A stretch of 34,458 nt of DNA from Microgenomates group bacterium Gr01-1014_5 (lineage in GTDB: Bacteria > Patescibacteriota > Microgenomatia > UBA8517 > UBA10165). Where the stretch lies: the NCBI GenBank assembly GCA_007376395.1, contig VMGE01000002.1:141118-175575 (forward strand). Direction: 5' to 3'. The notes below the pieces were generated by a model, which worked only from the letters and a program-made list of their open reading frames with translations, ran no database searches and was not told the DNA's origin. This document shows, in pieces, positions 7,664 through 14,369 of the stretch. The position numbers and the translations under genes were made by a program. Position 1 is the first letter of the stretch. Each line of letters starts with the position of its first letter.

Positions 7664-10600
7664 CTGTTAACGCCGCAAAACATCTTGTATTCGCATTCGC
7701 GGCAGAAGAAGCCCTTGTTGCAGGCAAAATCTGAAGTTTCAATTGCCTCTTTAACTTTCATTATTTCCTGAGCCGCATTCTCTAATTCCTCCACTGTTCT
7801 GGTTGTTGAAACTTTTTTACCCAAATCAAAATAATACAAAGAGAGGGTTATTTCCTCTAAATCCCGTCCCAAAGGCGCTTCGTGTACTTTGTTGGCGGCC
7901 ATAGCGTAGACAGAAAGCTGTAAATCTTTTCTTAATTCGCGTTCTGTCGGCACTTCCTTGTGGGAAAAATCGGTTGTTTTGTAATCAATAATCTCAATAC
8001 CATTCTTGGTTTCGTCCACCCGATCGATTACCCCCCCTATTTTTAAATCGCTATTTAGACCGAAAGTGAATTTTTGTTCCAAAAGCACCGGGGGGGTATC
8101 GGGTTTAAATAAATCGCTCTTTAAGTAATTTACTAAATACTCCCTTCCCCGCTTCTTCATTTCAAGTTCATGTTTTTTGTTTTCATAGCCTACCGGTATC
8201 CAGTGTTTGTCCAGCAACTCCAAAATATATTTGTCTGGCTTGCCCCGCGTAGCCGAGTCCGACGAGGCGAAGTGGAGGTTAAAGTCGCGCATTGTGTAGT
8301 GCAGAGAGCTTCCAAAGCTTAAAGGAGCAGAAGCTTGGGTGGGAATTCCTAAAACATAACGCAGTTTGTAATGCAGAGGACAAATCTTAAAACAGTCTAT
8401 TTGGGAATAGCTTAAATAATTAATGGTATGTGGGAGTTTAGAAATTAGAGGCTGGAGGTTAGATTGAGAAGCAGGGGGTGAGAAAGGAGAAAACGAATCT
8501 AAAATAGAAAGCTGTTCGACTTCTACACTTTTGACCGAAGCTTTAGACTTTGGACCAAAAGTTTCTGCGACAAATGGCGAAAGTTTTTTCTCACGCTTGC
8601 CTTCTCCATAGTAGTCTGCCGCAGTCACAAAAACTCTTTCTTTGGCGCGGGTCAAGGCAACGTAAAAAAGCCTCCGTTCTTCTTGTAAATGGTAATCTCC
8701 GTTGGGTAAAATCTCTTTTATTAATTCTTCAGGGATTGGAATCTGCTCTTTTCTTTCGATGGTAGGAAAACGCTGGGCAACTAGGTTAACGACAAAAACG
8801 ACTGGAAATTCTAAACCTTTGCTCGAGTGAATTGTTAGAATATTAACGGCATTCTCGCTTCCCCAATCAAAGTCGGCAGCTCGCGGGGATTCACCCACCT
8901 CGAGACTTAAATCAATCCAATCAATAACTGCATAAATTGAGGCGTCTTCATTTTGTGCTTCAAAACTTTTTAACCGGTCAAAAAGTTTGGATATATTTTG
9001 TGCTCGTTTATCATCGCCAGGAGTCTGAGAACTTCCAAGTTTTTGTAAAATTCCGCTCTCTTCCAAAAATTTATAAAGAATCTGCCCTGCAGTTTCCTTG
9101 GGCACAAGTTCTAAATGTTTATGAATCATTTCAACAAGGCTTTTCATTTTTATCTGAGTGTCGCTTGAAACATGAACGCCTTGCCCCCCCGTAGCCTTTG
9201 GCGAAGGGGGGTCTGCTATCTTTTCTACGGTTTCAAAAAACGAAAGATTGTTTTTCCTTGCATAATTTGCAATCACAGCCAAATCACGAGCTGGAATACC
9301 TACGCAATCCATGGTCAAAACCTTATAAAACGCGGCAGAGTCTTCAAAGTTATATAAAACTTTTAAATAAGCAATTAGCTCTCCCACTTCTTCTTGGCTA
9401 AAAAGTTTCCCTGGCCCTAAAAATTGAAATGGGATTCCAAGCCGGGAGAAAGCTCGCGAAAAAGGTTCGGCGTGATTATTAGCGCGAACCAAAACGGCAA
9501 AGTCTGAATAATTCCGTTTTTCTGTTTCAATCAAATGAAGTACCTTTTTGGCTACTTGATCTGCTTCATCTTCTACTCTCTCTGTATAAATAAATTCCGG
9601 CTCGAATCCTTTATCTTTATTTACCCCGATCAACTCCGATCCTATCGGAGCCAAATCGGGGTTTACCGCCTTGAGTTTTTTGTCGATTTTTTCTACGACT
9701 TCTAACCGATCCGGGTTATTATTTTGAATTAGTTTATAGGCTAAATCCAAAATAACTTGAGTTGAGCGGTAGTTTTGGGTCAGGGCAACAATTTTTGTTT
9801 TAGGATAAGTCTCTCGAAACTGAATTACGTTTGAAATTGCGGCTCCCCTCCACTTGTAGATGCTCTGATCATCGTCGCAGACAACTGTCAAATTCTGTTT
9901 GTCATTAACCAAAAGCTTTACTAGAACGTTTTGCGCGATATTGGTATCTTGAAATTCATCTACCAAAACATATTTAAATTGTTTATGGTAACGAGCTAGA
10001 ACATCTTTCCGCTCTCGGAAAAGCTTTACTGTGTTTGTAATCAAATCTGCATAATCCATTACTCCTTCTTTAGTTTTCATCTCTTCGTACTTGGCATAAG
10101 CCTTTGCCAATTCATCCCACTTTTCTACTTCCCCTTTTTCTATGTTCTTTGTTCTGTGTTCTTTGTTCTTCGCCCAAGCGAGATACTCGCTGGGCGAAAC
10201 ATCTTCATCTTTAAGTCTTGAAAAATGCTGCAAAAGCCCAGCAATAAACCTAGTTGGATTACCAAGAGGACGAAAGTAAGAAAGATCAAGATTAAACAGG
10301 TTTTTGCGCAAAAAACGGATTGATTCCGCCTCAGTCATTAAACGAAATTTTGTGTCAAGACCGATACTTAAAGCCTCATTGCGCAAAACCCGGTCACAAA
10401 AAGAGTGGAAGGTTGAAATCCACATTTGCGTGTAACCATACGGCATAGCGACATCGACTCTTTCCTCCATTTCGCGGGAGGCTTTTTCGGTAAAAGTTAA
10501 GGCTAAAATTTCTTGGGATAAAGCACGGCCGGAAATAATTAAATGTTTAATCCGCTCAGTAACAACAGTCGTTTTACCTGTTCCTGCGCCTGCAACTATT

Positions 10601-10671
10601 AGAAGAGGACCTTCGCCATGCTCTATCGCCTCTACTTGTTGTTTGTTTAACCGGAGTTTATCTGAAGCCAT
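7660..10671 (-). CDS. UvrD-type helicase fused to a PD-(D/E)XK nuclease (AddA/AdnB-like)
   Basis: A 1003-aa helicase-nuclease, likely acting in double-strand-break end processing. Helicase motifs: LNKQQVEAIEHGEGP, Walker A VAGAGTGKTT, ALTFTEKASREM, STFHSFCDRVL, motif II VLVDEFQDTNIAQN, VCDDDQSIYKWRGAA, LTQNYRSTQVIL, IHSSKGLEFPVVFVVN and ERRLFYVALTRAKERV. The last ~250 residues form a PD-(D/E)XK domain: YSQIDCFKICPLHYKLRYV, then the catalytic IGGVIDRVDE...IEIIDYKTTDF. It ends with a Cys cluster, FACNKGFFCRECEYKMFC, like the 4Fe-4S clamp of AddB-type nucleases. Three stretches look like repeat-derived insertions: KNKEHRTKNIE (heptad array 10138-10172), PPSPKATGGQG (palindrome 9184-9211) and possibly a Ser/Pro-rich linker near 8444-8490. 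The ATG at 10671 is 6 nt behind TGGTAAAAT. No RecC/AddB-type partner is in the window. Confidence 0.9.
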   Translation of the reverse strand: MASDKLRLNKQQVEAIEHGEGPLLIVAGAGTGKTTVVTERIKHLIISGRALSQEILALTFTEKASREMEERVDVAMPYGYTQMWISTFHSFCDRVLRNEALSIGLDTKFRLMTEAESIRFLRKNLFNLDLSYFRPLGNPTRFIAGLLQHFSRLKDEDVSPSEYLAWAKNKEHRTKNIEKGEVEKWDELAKAYAKYEEMKTKEGVMDYADLITNTVKLFRERKDVLARYHKQFKYVLVDEFQDTNIAQNVLVKLLVNDKQNLTVVCDDDQSIYKWRGAAISNVIQFRETYPKTKIVALTQNYRSTQVILDLAYKLIQNNNPDRLEVVEKIDKKLKAVNPDLAPIGSELIGVNKDKGFEPEFIYTERVEDEADQVAKKVLHLIETEKRNYSDFAVLVRANNHAEPFSRAFSRLGIPFQFLGPGKLFSQEEVGELIAYLKVLYNFEDSAAFYKVLTMDCVGIPARDLAVIANYARKNNLSFFETVEKIADPPSPKATGGQGVHVSSDTQIKMKSLVEMIHKHLELVPKETAGQILYKFLEESGILQKLGSSQTPGDDKRAQNISKLFDRLKSFEAQNEDASIYAVIDWIDLSLEVGESPRAADFDWGSENAVNILTIHSSKGLEFPVVFVVNLVAQRFPTIERKEQIPIPEELIKEILPNGDYHLQEERRLFYVALTRAKERVFVTAADYYGEGKREKKLSPFVAETFGPKSKASVKSVEVEQLSILDSFSPFSPPASQSNLQPLISKLPHTINYLSYSQIDCFKICPLHYKLRYVLGIPTQASAPLSFGSSLHYTMRDFNLHFASSDSATRGKPDKYILELLDKHWIPVGYENKKHELEMKKRGREYLVNYLKSDLFKPDTPPVLLEQKFTFGLNSDLKIGGVIDRVDETKNGIEIIDYKTTDFSHKEVPTERELRKDLQLSVYAMAANKVHEAPLGRDLEEITLSLYYFDLGKKVSTTRTVEELENAAQEIMKVKEAIETSDFACNKGFFCRECEYKMFCGVNS
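9184..9211. repeat. Short palindromic repeat within the helicase-nuclease gene
   Basis: A C7 run, GTAGCCTTTGGCGAA, then G6: an imperfect palindrome of the same family as 4320-4345. On the coding strand it reads in frame as PPSPKATGGQG, between FETVEKIAD and SSDTQIKMK, where a surface loop is expected. Confidence 0.6.
10138..10172. repeat. Five-unit heptanucleotide array in the helicase-nuclease gene
   Basis: TTCTATG, TTCTTTG, TTCTGTG, TTCTTTG, TTCTTCG: five 7-nt units in 35 nt. On the coding strand it gives the Lys/Asn/Glu-rich stretch KNKEHRTKNIE between 'SEYLAWA' and 'KGEVEKWDEL'. Confidence 0.75.
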
Positions 10672-10677
10672 GTAAGC

Positions 10678-10686
10678 ATTTTACCA
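10678..10686 (-). promoter_or_regulatory. Extended -10 (TGGTAAAAT) of the helicase-nuclease gene
   Basis: On the minus strand TGGTAAAAT is followed by GCTTAC (6 nt) and the ATG at 10671, implying a leaderless mRNA. A 15-nt block containing this box (AAGCATTTTACCACG on the plus strand, 10674-10688) is duplicated at 11052-11066. Confidence 0.6.
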
Positions 10687-10712
10687 CGAGTGTTGCGTTG
10701 TGAAACGGGGAG

Positions 10713-10721
10713 TGGTATAAA
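10713..10721 (+). promoter_or_regulatory. Extended -10 (TGGTATAAA) of the 77-aa gene
   Basis: TGGTATAAA with 5 nt before the ATG at 10727, divergent from the promoter at 10678-10686. Consistent with leaderless transcription. Confidence 0.5.
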
Positions 10722-10726
10722 GCTAT

Positions 10727-10960
10727 ATGGGTCACGAAGGCGAAAAGGCACTCGATGTTGTGCCTTGTAATGTAACAACAGAGACAGAAAATCAGACTAG
10801 AGCCATAACTCCACCTCCAATAGAAGAAATCAGAGCAGCTTTAAGACGAGCAGGAGATAACGCAGAAAGGGAAAGGGCTGATTTTAGAAGAAATATGCCA
10901 GACGGACCTTATCCCAAAAATATTAAGTGGCGAAAAAGGAAACCGTATTATTTGGTCTAA
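10727..10960 (+). CDS. Small charged hypothetical protein (77 aa)
   Basis: No family recognised. The protein is hydrophilic with no TM segment: an acidic N-terminus (MGHEGEKALDVV), a Pro spacer (TPPPIEEI), an Arg/Glu-rich probable helix (AALRRAGDNAERERADFRRN) and a basic aromatic C-terminus (NIKWRKRKPYYLV). Evidence that it is real: a TGGTATAAA box at leaderless spacing, and a terminator-like hairpin 12 nt after the stop. It sits between the divergent helicase-nuclease promoter and the 3' end of RmuC, bracketed by 15-nt direct repeats (10674-10688 and 11052-11066), which may mark it as an inserted or duplicated cassette. Confidence 0.55.
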   Translation: MGHEGEKALDVVPCNVTTETENQTRAITPPPIEEIRAALRRAGDNAERERADFRRNMPDGPYPKNIKWRKRKPYYLV

Positions 10961-10972
10961 ATCTGAGGAATT

Positions 10973-10988
10973 AAGCAAGTTGCTTTTT
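10973..10988 (+). terminator. Possible intrinsic terminator after the 77-aa gene
   Basis: AAGCA, an AGT loop, TGCTT, then TTT, with further T-rich sequence (ACGTTTTTTC). The 5-bp stem is weak, but the position just behind the stop codon at 10960 supports it. Confidence 0.4.
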
Positions 10989-11014
10989 ACGTTTTTTCAA
11001 ATTCTCAAAAAAAG

Positions 11015-11049
11015 CTGAGTGCTGCTATCTGTTTGCTGTAAGCTATAAT
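11015..11049. repeat. Intergenic heptanucleotide array
   Basis: CTGAGTG, CTGCTAT, CTGTTTG, CTGTAAG, CTATAAT: five units of 7 nt between the 77-aa gene and the 3' end of RmuC. Same 7-nt period as the arrays inside coding genes. Confidence 0.55.
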
Positions 11050-11073
11050 GCAAGCATTTTACCACGCGAATGA

Positions 11074-11961
11074 TCAATTTACTGGCATACTGATCTCTTT
11101 AACTTCTGGCTCGTCAGAAGCAAGCTTGCTTACATCTTCGTGGGTTTCTTTACCCAACCTGCGGGTCGTAGAAATCTTTTGACCAAGAGTGCTAAAACTT
11201 GAAAAAACTTGGCTCATCATGTTTGAGGCGTTGTTTAGATGCTTGCCTAAAACCCCTAAACCTTCTTCTACTTTAAAGTAGTCTTTTTCTACGGCACGGA
11301 TAGCAGATAAAATTTCCCGCGCCTGGGATTCAATTTTTTGTCCCTCAAATGACATTAAAATCGATTGTAAAAAAGCATAAAAAGTCGAAGGGCAAACAGG
11401 TAAAACCCGCTTCTCTTGTCCATACTCCCAAAGTCCCTCTGCATTGCAAATCTCGTAATATACATTTTCTGACGGAATATACATTAAGGCAAAATCAATC
11501 GTACCTTCGTCAGTTAAAATATATTTCTTGGAAATATCGTCCATATGTTTTTTAACATCCCGGGCGAACTCTTTTTCGTACATCTTTTTGTCTGCTTCGT
11601 TTTCTGCTCCCATCATTTTCTTAAAATTCTCCATGGGAAACTTTGAATCAATTGGGATTACCCCACCGCTGGTTGTAACCGCGGCATCAACTATGGCACC
11701 AGATTTAAAAGCGTATTGGAGGTGAAATTTTTGTTTGGGAAGCATTTGAGTTAAAAGCTCTTTTAAGACTTGTTCTCCTATGTTGCCCCGCAACTTCGGG
11801 GAACGCAGAAATTCTTGCAAATCACGCATATTGCGCCCTATTTCACTCATCTCGCCTACTGATTTTTGTACGCCCATAATTACACGGGCGGCGTTGTCCA
11901 AACGTTCGTTAAAAGTTTTAGCTTGTTCCTCAAGACGGGAGTTGGTCGTCTGCATGAGCAT
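11074..11961 (-). CDS. rmuC: RmuC-family DNA recombination protein
   Basis: A 295-aa RmuC-like protein. RmuC proteins carry a PD-(D/E)XK-like nuclease fold and limit recombination at inverted repeats. Visible: N-terminal coiled coil (NSRLEEQAKTFNERLDNAAR), the core GNIGEQVLKELLTQMLP, IPIDSKFPMENFKKM (the Asp and the Ser-Lys of the nuclease motif), DFALMYIPSENVYYEI and the C-terminal heptad region GKHLNNASNMMSQVFSSFS. RmuC normally begins with a membrane anchor. Here a TM-coding ORF with its own promoter begins at 12028 but runs in another frame and ends shortly after the RmuC ATG (see separate entry). The coordinates cover only the frame that is open. Confidence 0.85.
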   Translation of the reverse strand: MLMQTTNSRLEEQAKTFNERLDNAARVIMGVQKSVGEMSEIGRNMRDLQEFLRSPKLRGNIGEQVLKELLTQMLPKQKFHLQYAFKSGAIVDAAVTTSGGVIPIDSKFPMENFKKMMGAENEADKKMYEKEFARDVKKHMDDISKKYILTDEGTIDFALMYIPSENVYYEICNAEGLWEYGQEKRVLPVCPSTFYAFLQSILMSFEGQKIESQAREILSAIRAVEKDYFKVEEGLGVLGKHLNNASNMMSQVFSSFSTLGQKISTTRRLGKETHEDVSKLASDEPEVKEISMPVN

Positions 11962-12028
11962 TAAACCAGGCTAGAAAAAAGAAAGCAAAAGCTATACCGC
12001 CAAGAATAAAGAAGAGTTCAGCAGACAT
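11935..12028 (-). pseudogene. RmuC N-terminal membrane anchor, out of frame
   Basis: From ATG 12028 this frame reads MSAELFFILGGIAFAFFFLA, WFNAHADDQLPS, then stop: a perfect single-TM anchor like that of other RmuC proteins. It overlaps the in-frame RmuC body that starts at 11961. Removing one A from TTTAATG near 11962 would join them as ...FLAWFMLMQTTNSRLEEQ. Either a one-base insertion (real or assembly error), or two coupled ORFs. TGGTACAAT (12037-12045) lies 8 nt upstream of the ATG, supporting 12028 as the true start. Confidence 0.6.
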
Positions 12029-12045
12029 GGTATGATATTGTACCA
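12028..12045. promoter_or_regulatory. Back-to-back extended -10 boxes between rmuC and a membrane-protein gene
   Basis: On the plus strand TGGTATGAT (12028-12036) faces the gene at 12076. On the minus strand TGGTACAAT (12037-12045) faces the rmuC anchor ATG at 12028. The two boxes are directly adjacent on opposite strands, so a single small region would serve both directions. Confidence 0.5.
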
Positions 12046-12075
12046 CAGCCTTGTCCGCCGGCAGGCGGGTTCGAC

Positions 12076-12402
12076 ATGCTCAAACCTAGACAGAAAATTA
12101 TTAGAAAAAATTTCGTTGCTACTTTTTTACTCACCTTTCTTCTCTGGACAATTTGGGCAATTTTATTCTTTTTTACCCCTCCGGAATATTTCCTGACGCC
12201 ATTAGTTTTTTTGTTAATTAGTTTCCTGGCAATTCTTTTTACTTTTGCCTTACTTTTTGCTAATACAAGGCGGGGTTTATTGGTAGCACTTGGAGCTGTT
12301 GCCTTTATGGCACTGCGTTACTACGAAATCGGAAACTATTTGAATTTGTTACTTCTTGCTGGCGTCCTTTTAAGCCTTGAATATTACCTTTCAAACAATT
12401 AA
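12076..12402 (+). CDS. Small four-TM hypothetical membrane protein
   Basis: A 108-aa protein: a basic cytoplasmic N-terminus (MLKPRQKIIRKNF), then about four hydrophobic helices (FLLTFLLWTIWAILFFFTP; TPLVFLLISFLAILFTFALLF; LLVALGAVAFMALRYY; YLNLLLLAGVLLSLEYYL). No catalytic motif or named family recognised. The leader between the putative start point (~12043) and the ATG holds a G/C-rich palindrome (CCGCCGGCAGGCGG, around 12053-12066). The stop codon is followed directly, in the same frame, by a truncated TrpR-like coding remnant. Confidence 0.6.
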   Translation: MLKPRQKIIRKNFVATFLLTFLLWTIWAILFFFTPPEYFLTPLVFLLISFLAILFTFALLFANTRRGLLVALGAVAFMALRYYEIGNYLNLLLLAGVLLSLEYYLSNN

Positions 12403-12612
12403 GTCGCAAAAAGAGTCGCGGTTTCTTACTGGCTCGATAAAAAACGTAGCTATGAAAATATTCACGAAAACCTGAAAGTTTCCAGCGCCACAATCGCCGT
12501 AATTCAAAATTCAATGAAAGAGCCTGGCGTTAGGCTCGCGCTTCAAAAGATTAAAGCAGAAGAATGGGCCAACGTCTGGACCCAAAAAATCCGCAAATTT
12601 GTCAAAGTATAG
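12403..12612 (+). pseudogene. 5'-truncated TrpR/YerC-like DNA-binding protein remnant
   Basis: Directly after the TAA at 12400-12402 the same frame stays open for 69 codons. It reads AKRVAVSYWLDKKRSYENIH then ENLKVSSATIAVIQ, which matches the second half of the Trp-repressor/YerC fold ('AKRLAIA...LLEGKSYREIAEELGVSTATISRV'). The N-terminal half is missing and no ATG, GTG or TTG precedes the homologous region, so the fragment is probably not translated from its own start. It ends with WANVWTQKIRKFVKV and TAG. The upstream deletion probably also removed the promoter. The metG leader promoter overlaps its last codons. Confidence 0.6.
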
Positions 12613-12628
12613 CCACGAGGAGTATACT
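12599..12628 (+). promoter_or_regulatory. Promoter of the metG leader
   Basis: TTGTCA (12599-12604), an 18-nt spacer, TATACT (12623-12628), then 9 nt to the leader ATG at 12638. A start point 7-9 nt after the -10 box would make the leader peptide mRNA leaderless or nearly so. Confidence 0.6.
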
Positions 12629-12637
12629 TAGCGCTAT

Positions 12638-12685
12638 ATGAATCAAGCCTCCAAAATCATGACTGCCATGATGATGATCGCCTAA
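12638..12685 (+). CDS. Methionine-rich leader peptide of metG
   Basis: Fifteen codons and TAA: MNQASKIMTAMMMIA. Beyond the start codon there is one Met at codon 8 and three consecutive Met codons at 11-13 (12668-12676), a composition expected of a peptide whose translation rate reports charged tRNA-Met. The ORF is followed after 6 nt by segment 2 of a four-segment attenuator, and its own codons 3-6 contain segment 1. No independent function is implied: the act of translation is the signal, as in trpL or pheM leaders. Confidence 0.75.
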   Translation: MNQASKIMTAMMMIA

Positions 12686-12755
12686 AGCGGTCTGGAGGTT
12701 GTTGTTATCAAAATAATTAATTACACTAACCTCCAGTAGGAGGTTTTTGCTTTTC
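12646..12755 (+). promoter_or_regulatory. Transcription attenuator of metG (mutually exclusive hairpins)
   Basis: Four complementary segments. Segment 1: AGCCTCCA (12646-12653, inside the leader ORF). Segment 2: CTGGAGGTT (12692-12700). Segment 3: AACCTCCAG (12728-12736). Segment 4: GGAGGTT (12739-12745). 2:3 is a perfect 9-bp antiterminator. 3:4 (7 bp, AGTA loop) plus TTT GC TTTT is an intrinsic terminator. 1:2 frees segment 3. A ribosome waiting at Met codons would cover or sequester segment 1 and leave 2:3 to form, allowing read-through. A ribosome at the stop codon (12683-12685) would cover segment 2, so 3:4 forms and transcription ends. With no translation, 1:2 plus 3:4 also terminates. 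Confidence 0.75.
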
Positions 12756-12782
12756 TACAGCCTTTTTACAAATAGCAAAGCA

Positions 12783-12809
12783 TCCTTCCGAAGCTTTAGC
12801 GAAGGAGGA
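12783..12809. repeat. Short palindromic repeat with the metG ribosome-binding site
   Basis: TCCTTCCGAAGCTTTAGCGA followed by AGGAGGA: same family as 4320-4345, sharing the core AGCTTTAGCGAAGGAGGA with that copy. GGAGG (12804-12808) lies 14 nt before the metG ATG, longer than ideal, so its use as a Shine-Dalgarno is less certain than at FemAB. Confidence 0.6.
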
Positions 12810-12822
12810 TTATTCAACTATC

Positions 12823-14247
12823 ATGAACAAATACTACGTCTCAACACCAATCTACTATGTCAACGACGTGCCGCATATTGGCCATGCCTACACCACACTT
12901 GCTGCCGATGTTTTAGCGCGCTACAACAAGCAACTTGGTAAAGACGTCTTTTTTCTGACTGGTACCGACGAGCATGGTGCCAAGGTCGCTCAAGCAGCAA
13001 AAGATGCTGGGAAAGAGCCCAAAGAGTATGCCGATTCAGTTGTTTCTGGATTTCAGGATGCCTGGAAACTTCTTAATATCGACTTCGATCACTTTATAAG
13101 AACAACAGACCCTAGGCATGAGAAAATTGCTTCAGAAGTTTTACAAAAGATTTTTGACAATGGATATATCTATGAAGGTGAATACGAAGGTTTATATTGC
13201 GAGGGCTGTGAGAAGTTTTTAACAGAAGCAGACTTAGTCGATGGTAAATGCCCCCTTCATCCGAACAAAGAACCCGTCCAACAAAAAGAAAAGAATTATT
13301 TTTTTAAACTTTCAGAATTCCAAAGTTGGCTTATTGAAATCTTTGAGAAAGACGAAGTCAAAATTCTTCCGGAAAGCCGCAAAAATGAGGTTTTAGGAAA
13401 ACTTAAACTGGGATTGCAAGATATTTCTGTTTCCAGAGCCGAAGTATCTTGGGGAATTCCTGTACCTTGGGATAATTCACAAACGATTTATGTCTGGGTA
13501 GAAGCACTGCTTAATTACCACACAGCAACTAAATTCCTAGAAGGTAAGGAAAAGTTTTGGCCAGCAGACTTACACCTCGTGGGAAAAGACATTTTATGGT
13601 TCCATACAATTATCTGGTGTGCTCTACTCAAGGCCGCCGGGATTGAACTTCCAAAACAAGTCTTTGCGCATGGATTCTTCACTGTTAATGGCCAAAAGAT
13701 GTCTAAATCGTTGGGTAATGTTATCTCTCCAAAAGAATTAGTAGACAGATACGGTGTAGATGGCGCACGCTATCTCCTCCTGTCTGCTTTTCCGTTTGGC
13801 GATGATGGAGATTTCTCATTTGAAAAGCTCGATACAAAATTTAATGCAGAACTGGCAAATAATCTCGGAAATTTGGTATCTCGTGTTGCTAAATTATGCG
13901 AAACTGGCAATGTTGATATTGGCCCACAACAGCCAAATTCTCAGCACCATCTACCCTTTACAGAAAAACATATCCAGAACTTAGAATTTGATTCTGTCTT
14001 ACAACTGGCAACTGGGTATGTTGATCAAGTTAACAAACAAATAGATGAAACCAAACCTTGGGAAAATATAGAAAGCAAACACCATGTGTTAATTGAACTC
14101 GTAGACACATTACGGCAAATTGCTTATGAAATTAGACCATTCGTCCCAGAAACAGCTGAAAAAATTCAAAACCAGTTTAAAGGGCCAAAAATTAAATCGG
14201 GTGAGCCCTTGTTCCCCCGCCTGCAACGCTTTGCCCGCTCGCAGTAG
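12823..14247 (+). CDS. metG: Methionyl-tRNA synthetase
   Basis: A 474-aa class I aminoacyl-tRNA synthetase charging tRNA-Met. HIGH signature at residues 18-21 (PHIGHAYTT), FLTGTDEHGAKV, a Cys/His zinc-type knuckle in the connective region (YCEGCEKFL ... GKCPLHP, one knuckle only), the anticodon-domain entry, and KMSKS at about residues 292-296 (NGQKMSKSLGN). There is no C-terminal EMAP/Trbp111 tRNA-binding domain, as in short MetRS. The last ~6 residues (RFARSQ) come from the palindromic element at the gene's 3' end rather than from conserved sequence. Expression is probably controlled by the leader-peptide attenuator upstream. It heads a run of envelope-glycan genes. Confidence 0.96.
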   Translation: MNKYYVSTPIYYVNDVPHIGHAYTTLAADVLARYNKQLGKDVFFLTGTDEHGAKVAQAAKDAGKEPKEYADSVVSGFQDAWKLLNIDFDHFIRTTDPRHEKIASEVLQKIFDNGYIYEGEYEGLYCEGCEKFLTEADLVDGKCPLHPNKEPVQQKEKNYFFKLSEFQSWLIEIFEKDEVKILPESRKNEVLGKLKLGLQDISVSRAEVSWGIPVPWDNSQTIYVWVEALLNYHTATKFLEGKEKFWPADLHLVGKDILWFHTIIWCALLKAAGIELPKQVFAHGFFTVNGQKMSKSLGNVISPKELVDRYGVDGARYLLLSAFPFGDDGDFSFEKLDTKFNAELANNLGNLVSRVAKLCETGNVDIGPQQPNSQHHLPFTEKHIQNLEFDSVLQLATGYVDQVNKQIDETKPWENIESKHHVLIELVDTLRQIAYEIRPFVPETAEKIQNQFKGPKIKSGEPLFPRLQRFARSQ

Positions 14248-14287
14248 TTACAGCGTTTCGGGCGAGCGTAGCAATGCGGGCAGGCCC
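14211..14287. repeat. G/C-rich palindromic element at the metG 3' end
   Basis: CCCGCCTGCAACGCTTTGCC and CGCTCGC on the left are matched, imperfectly, by GGGCGAGCG, TAGCAATGCGGGCAGG on the right (around 14259-14284), with the metG stop inside. It supplies the last codons of metG and abuts the truncated start of the next gene. It may also act as a terminator or processing hairpin, but no T-tract follows. Confidence 0.5.
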
Positions 14288-14369
14288 GCGAATTTAATAT
14301 GAGAGATCCACGGCAATTACAGCCAGTATTGCCCACCTGCGGGTTCAAGCATCAAAAAAATTTGATTGG

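Noticed and set aside
10138-10172. CRISPR-like repeat
   Set aside because: Seven-nt units without spacers inside a gene; no cas genes in the window.
12613-12822. T-box or SAM riboswitch upstream of metG
   Set aside because: No T-box consensus (AGGGTGGNACCGCG-like) and no SAM-aptamer architecture is visible. The Met-run ORF with alternative hairpins explains the region better.
12747-12941. 64-aa frame overlapping the metG start
   Set aside because: Out of frame with metG, covers the palindrome and leader, no homology.
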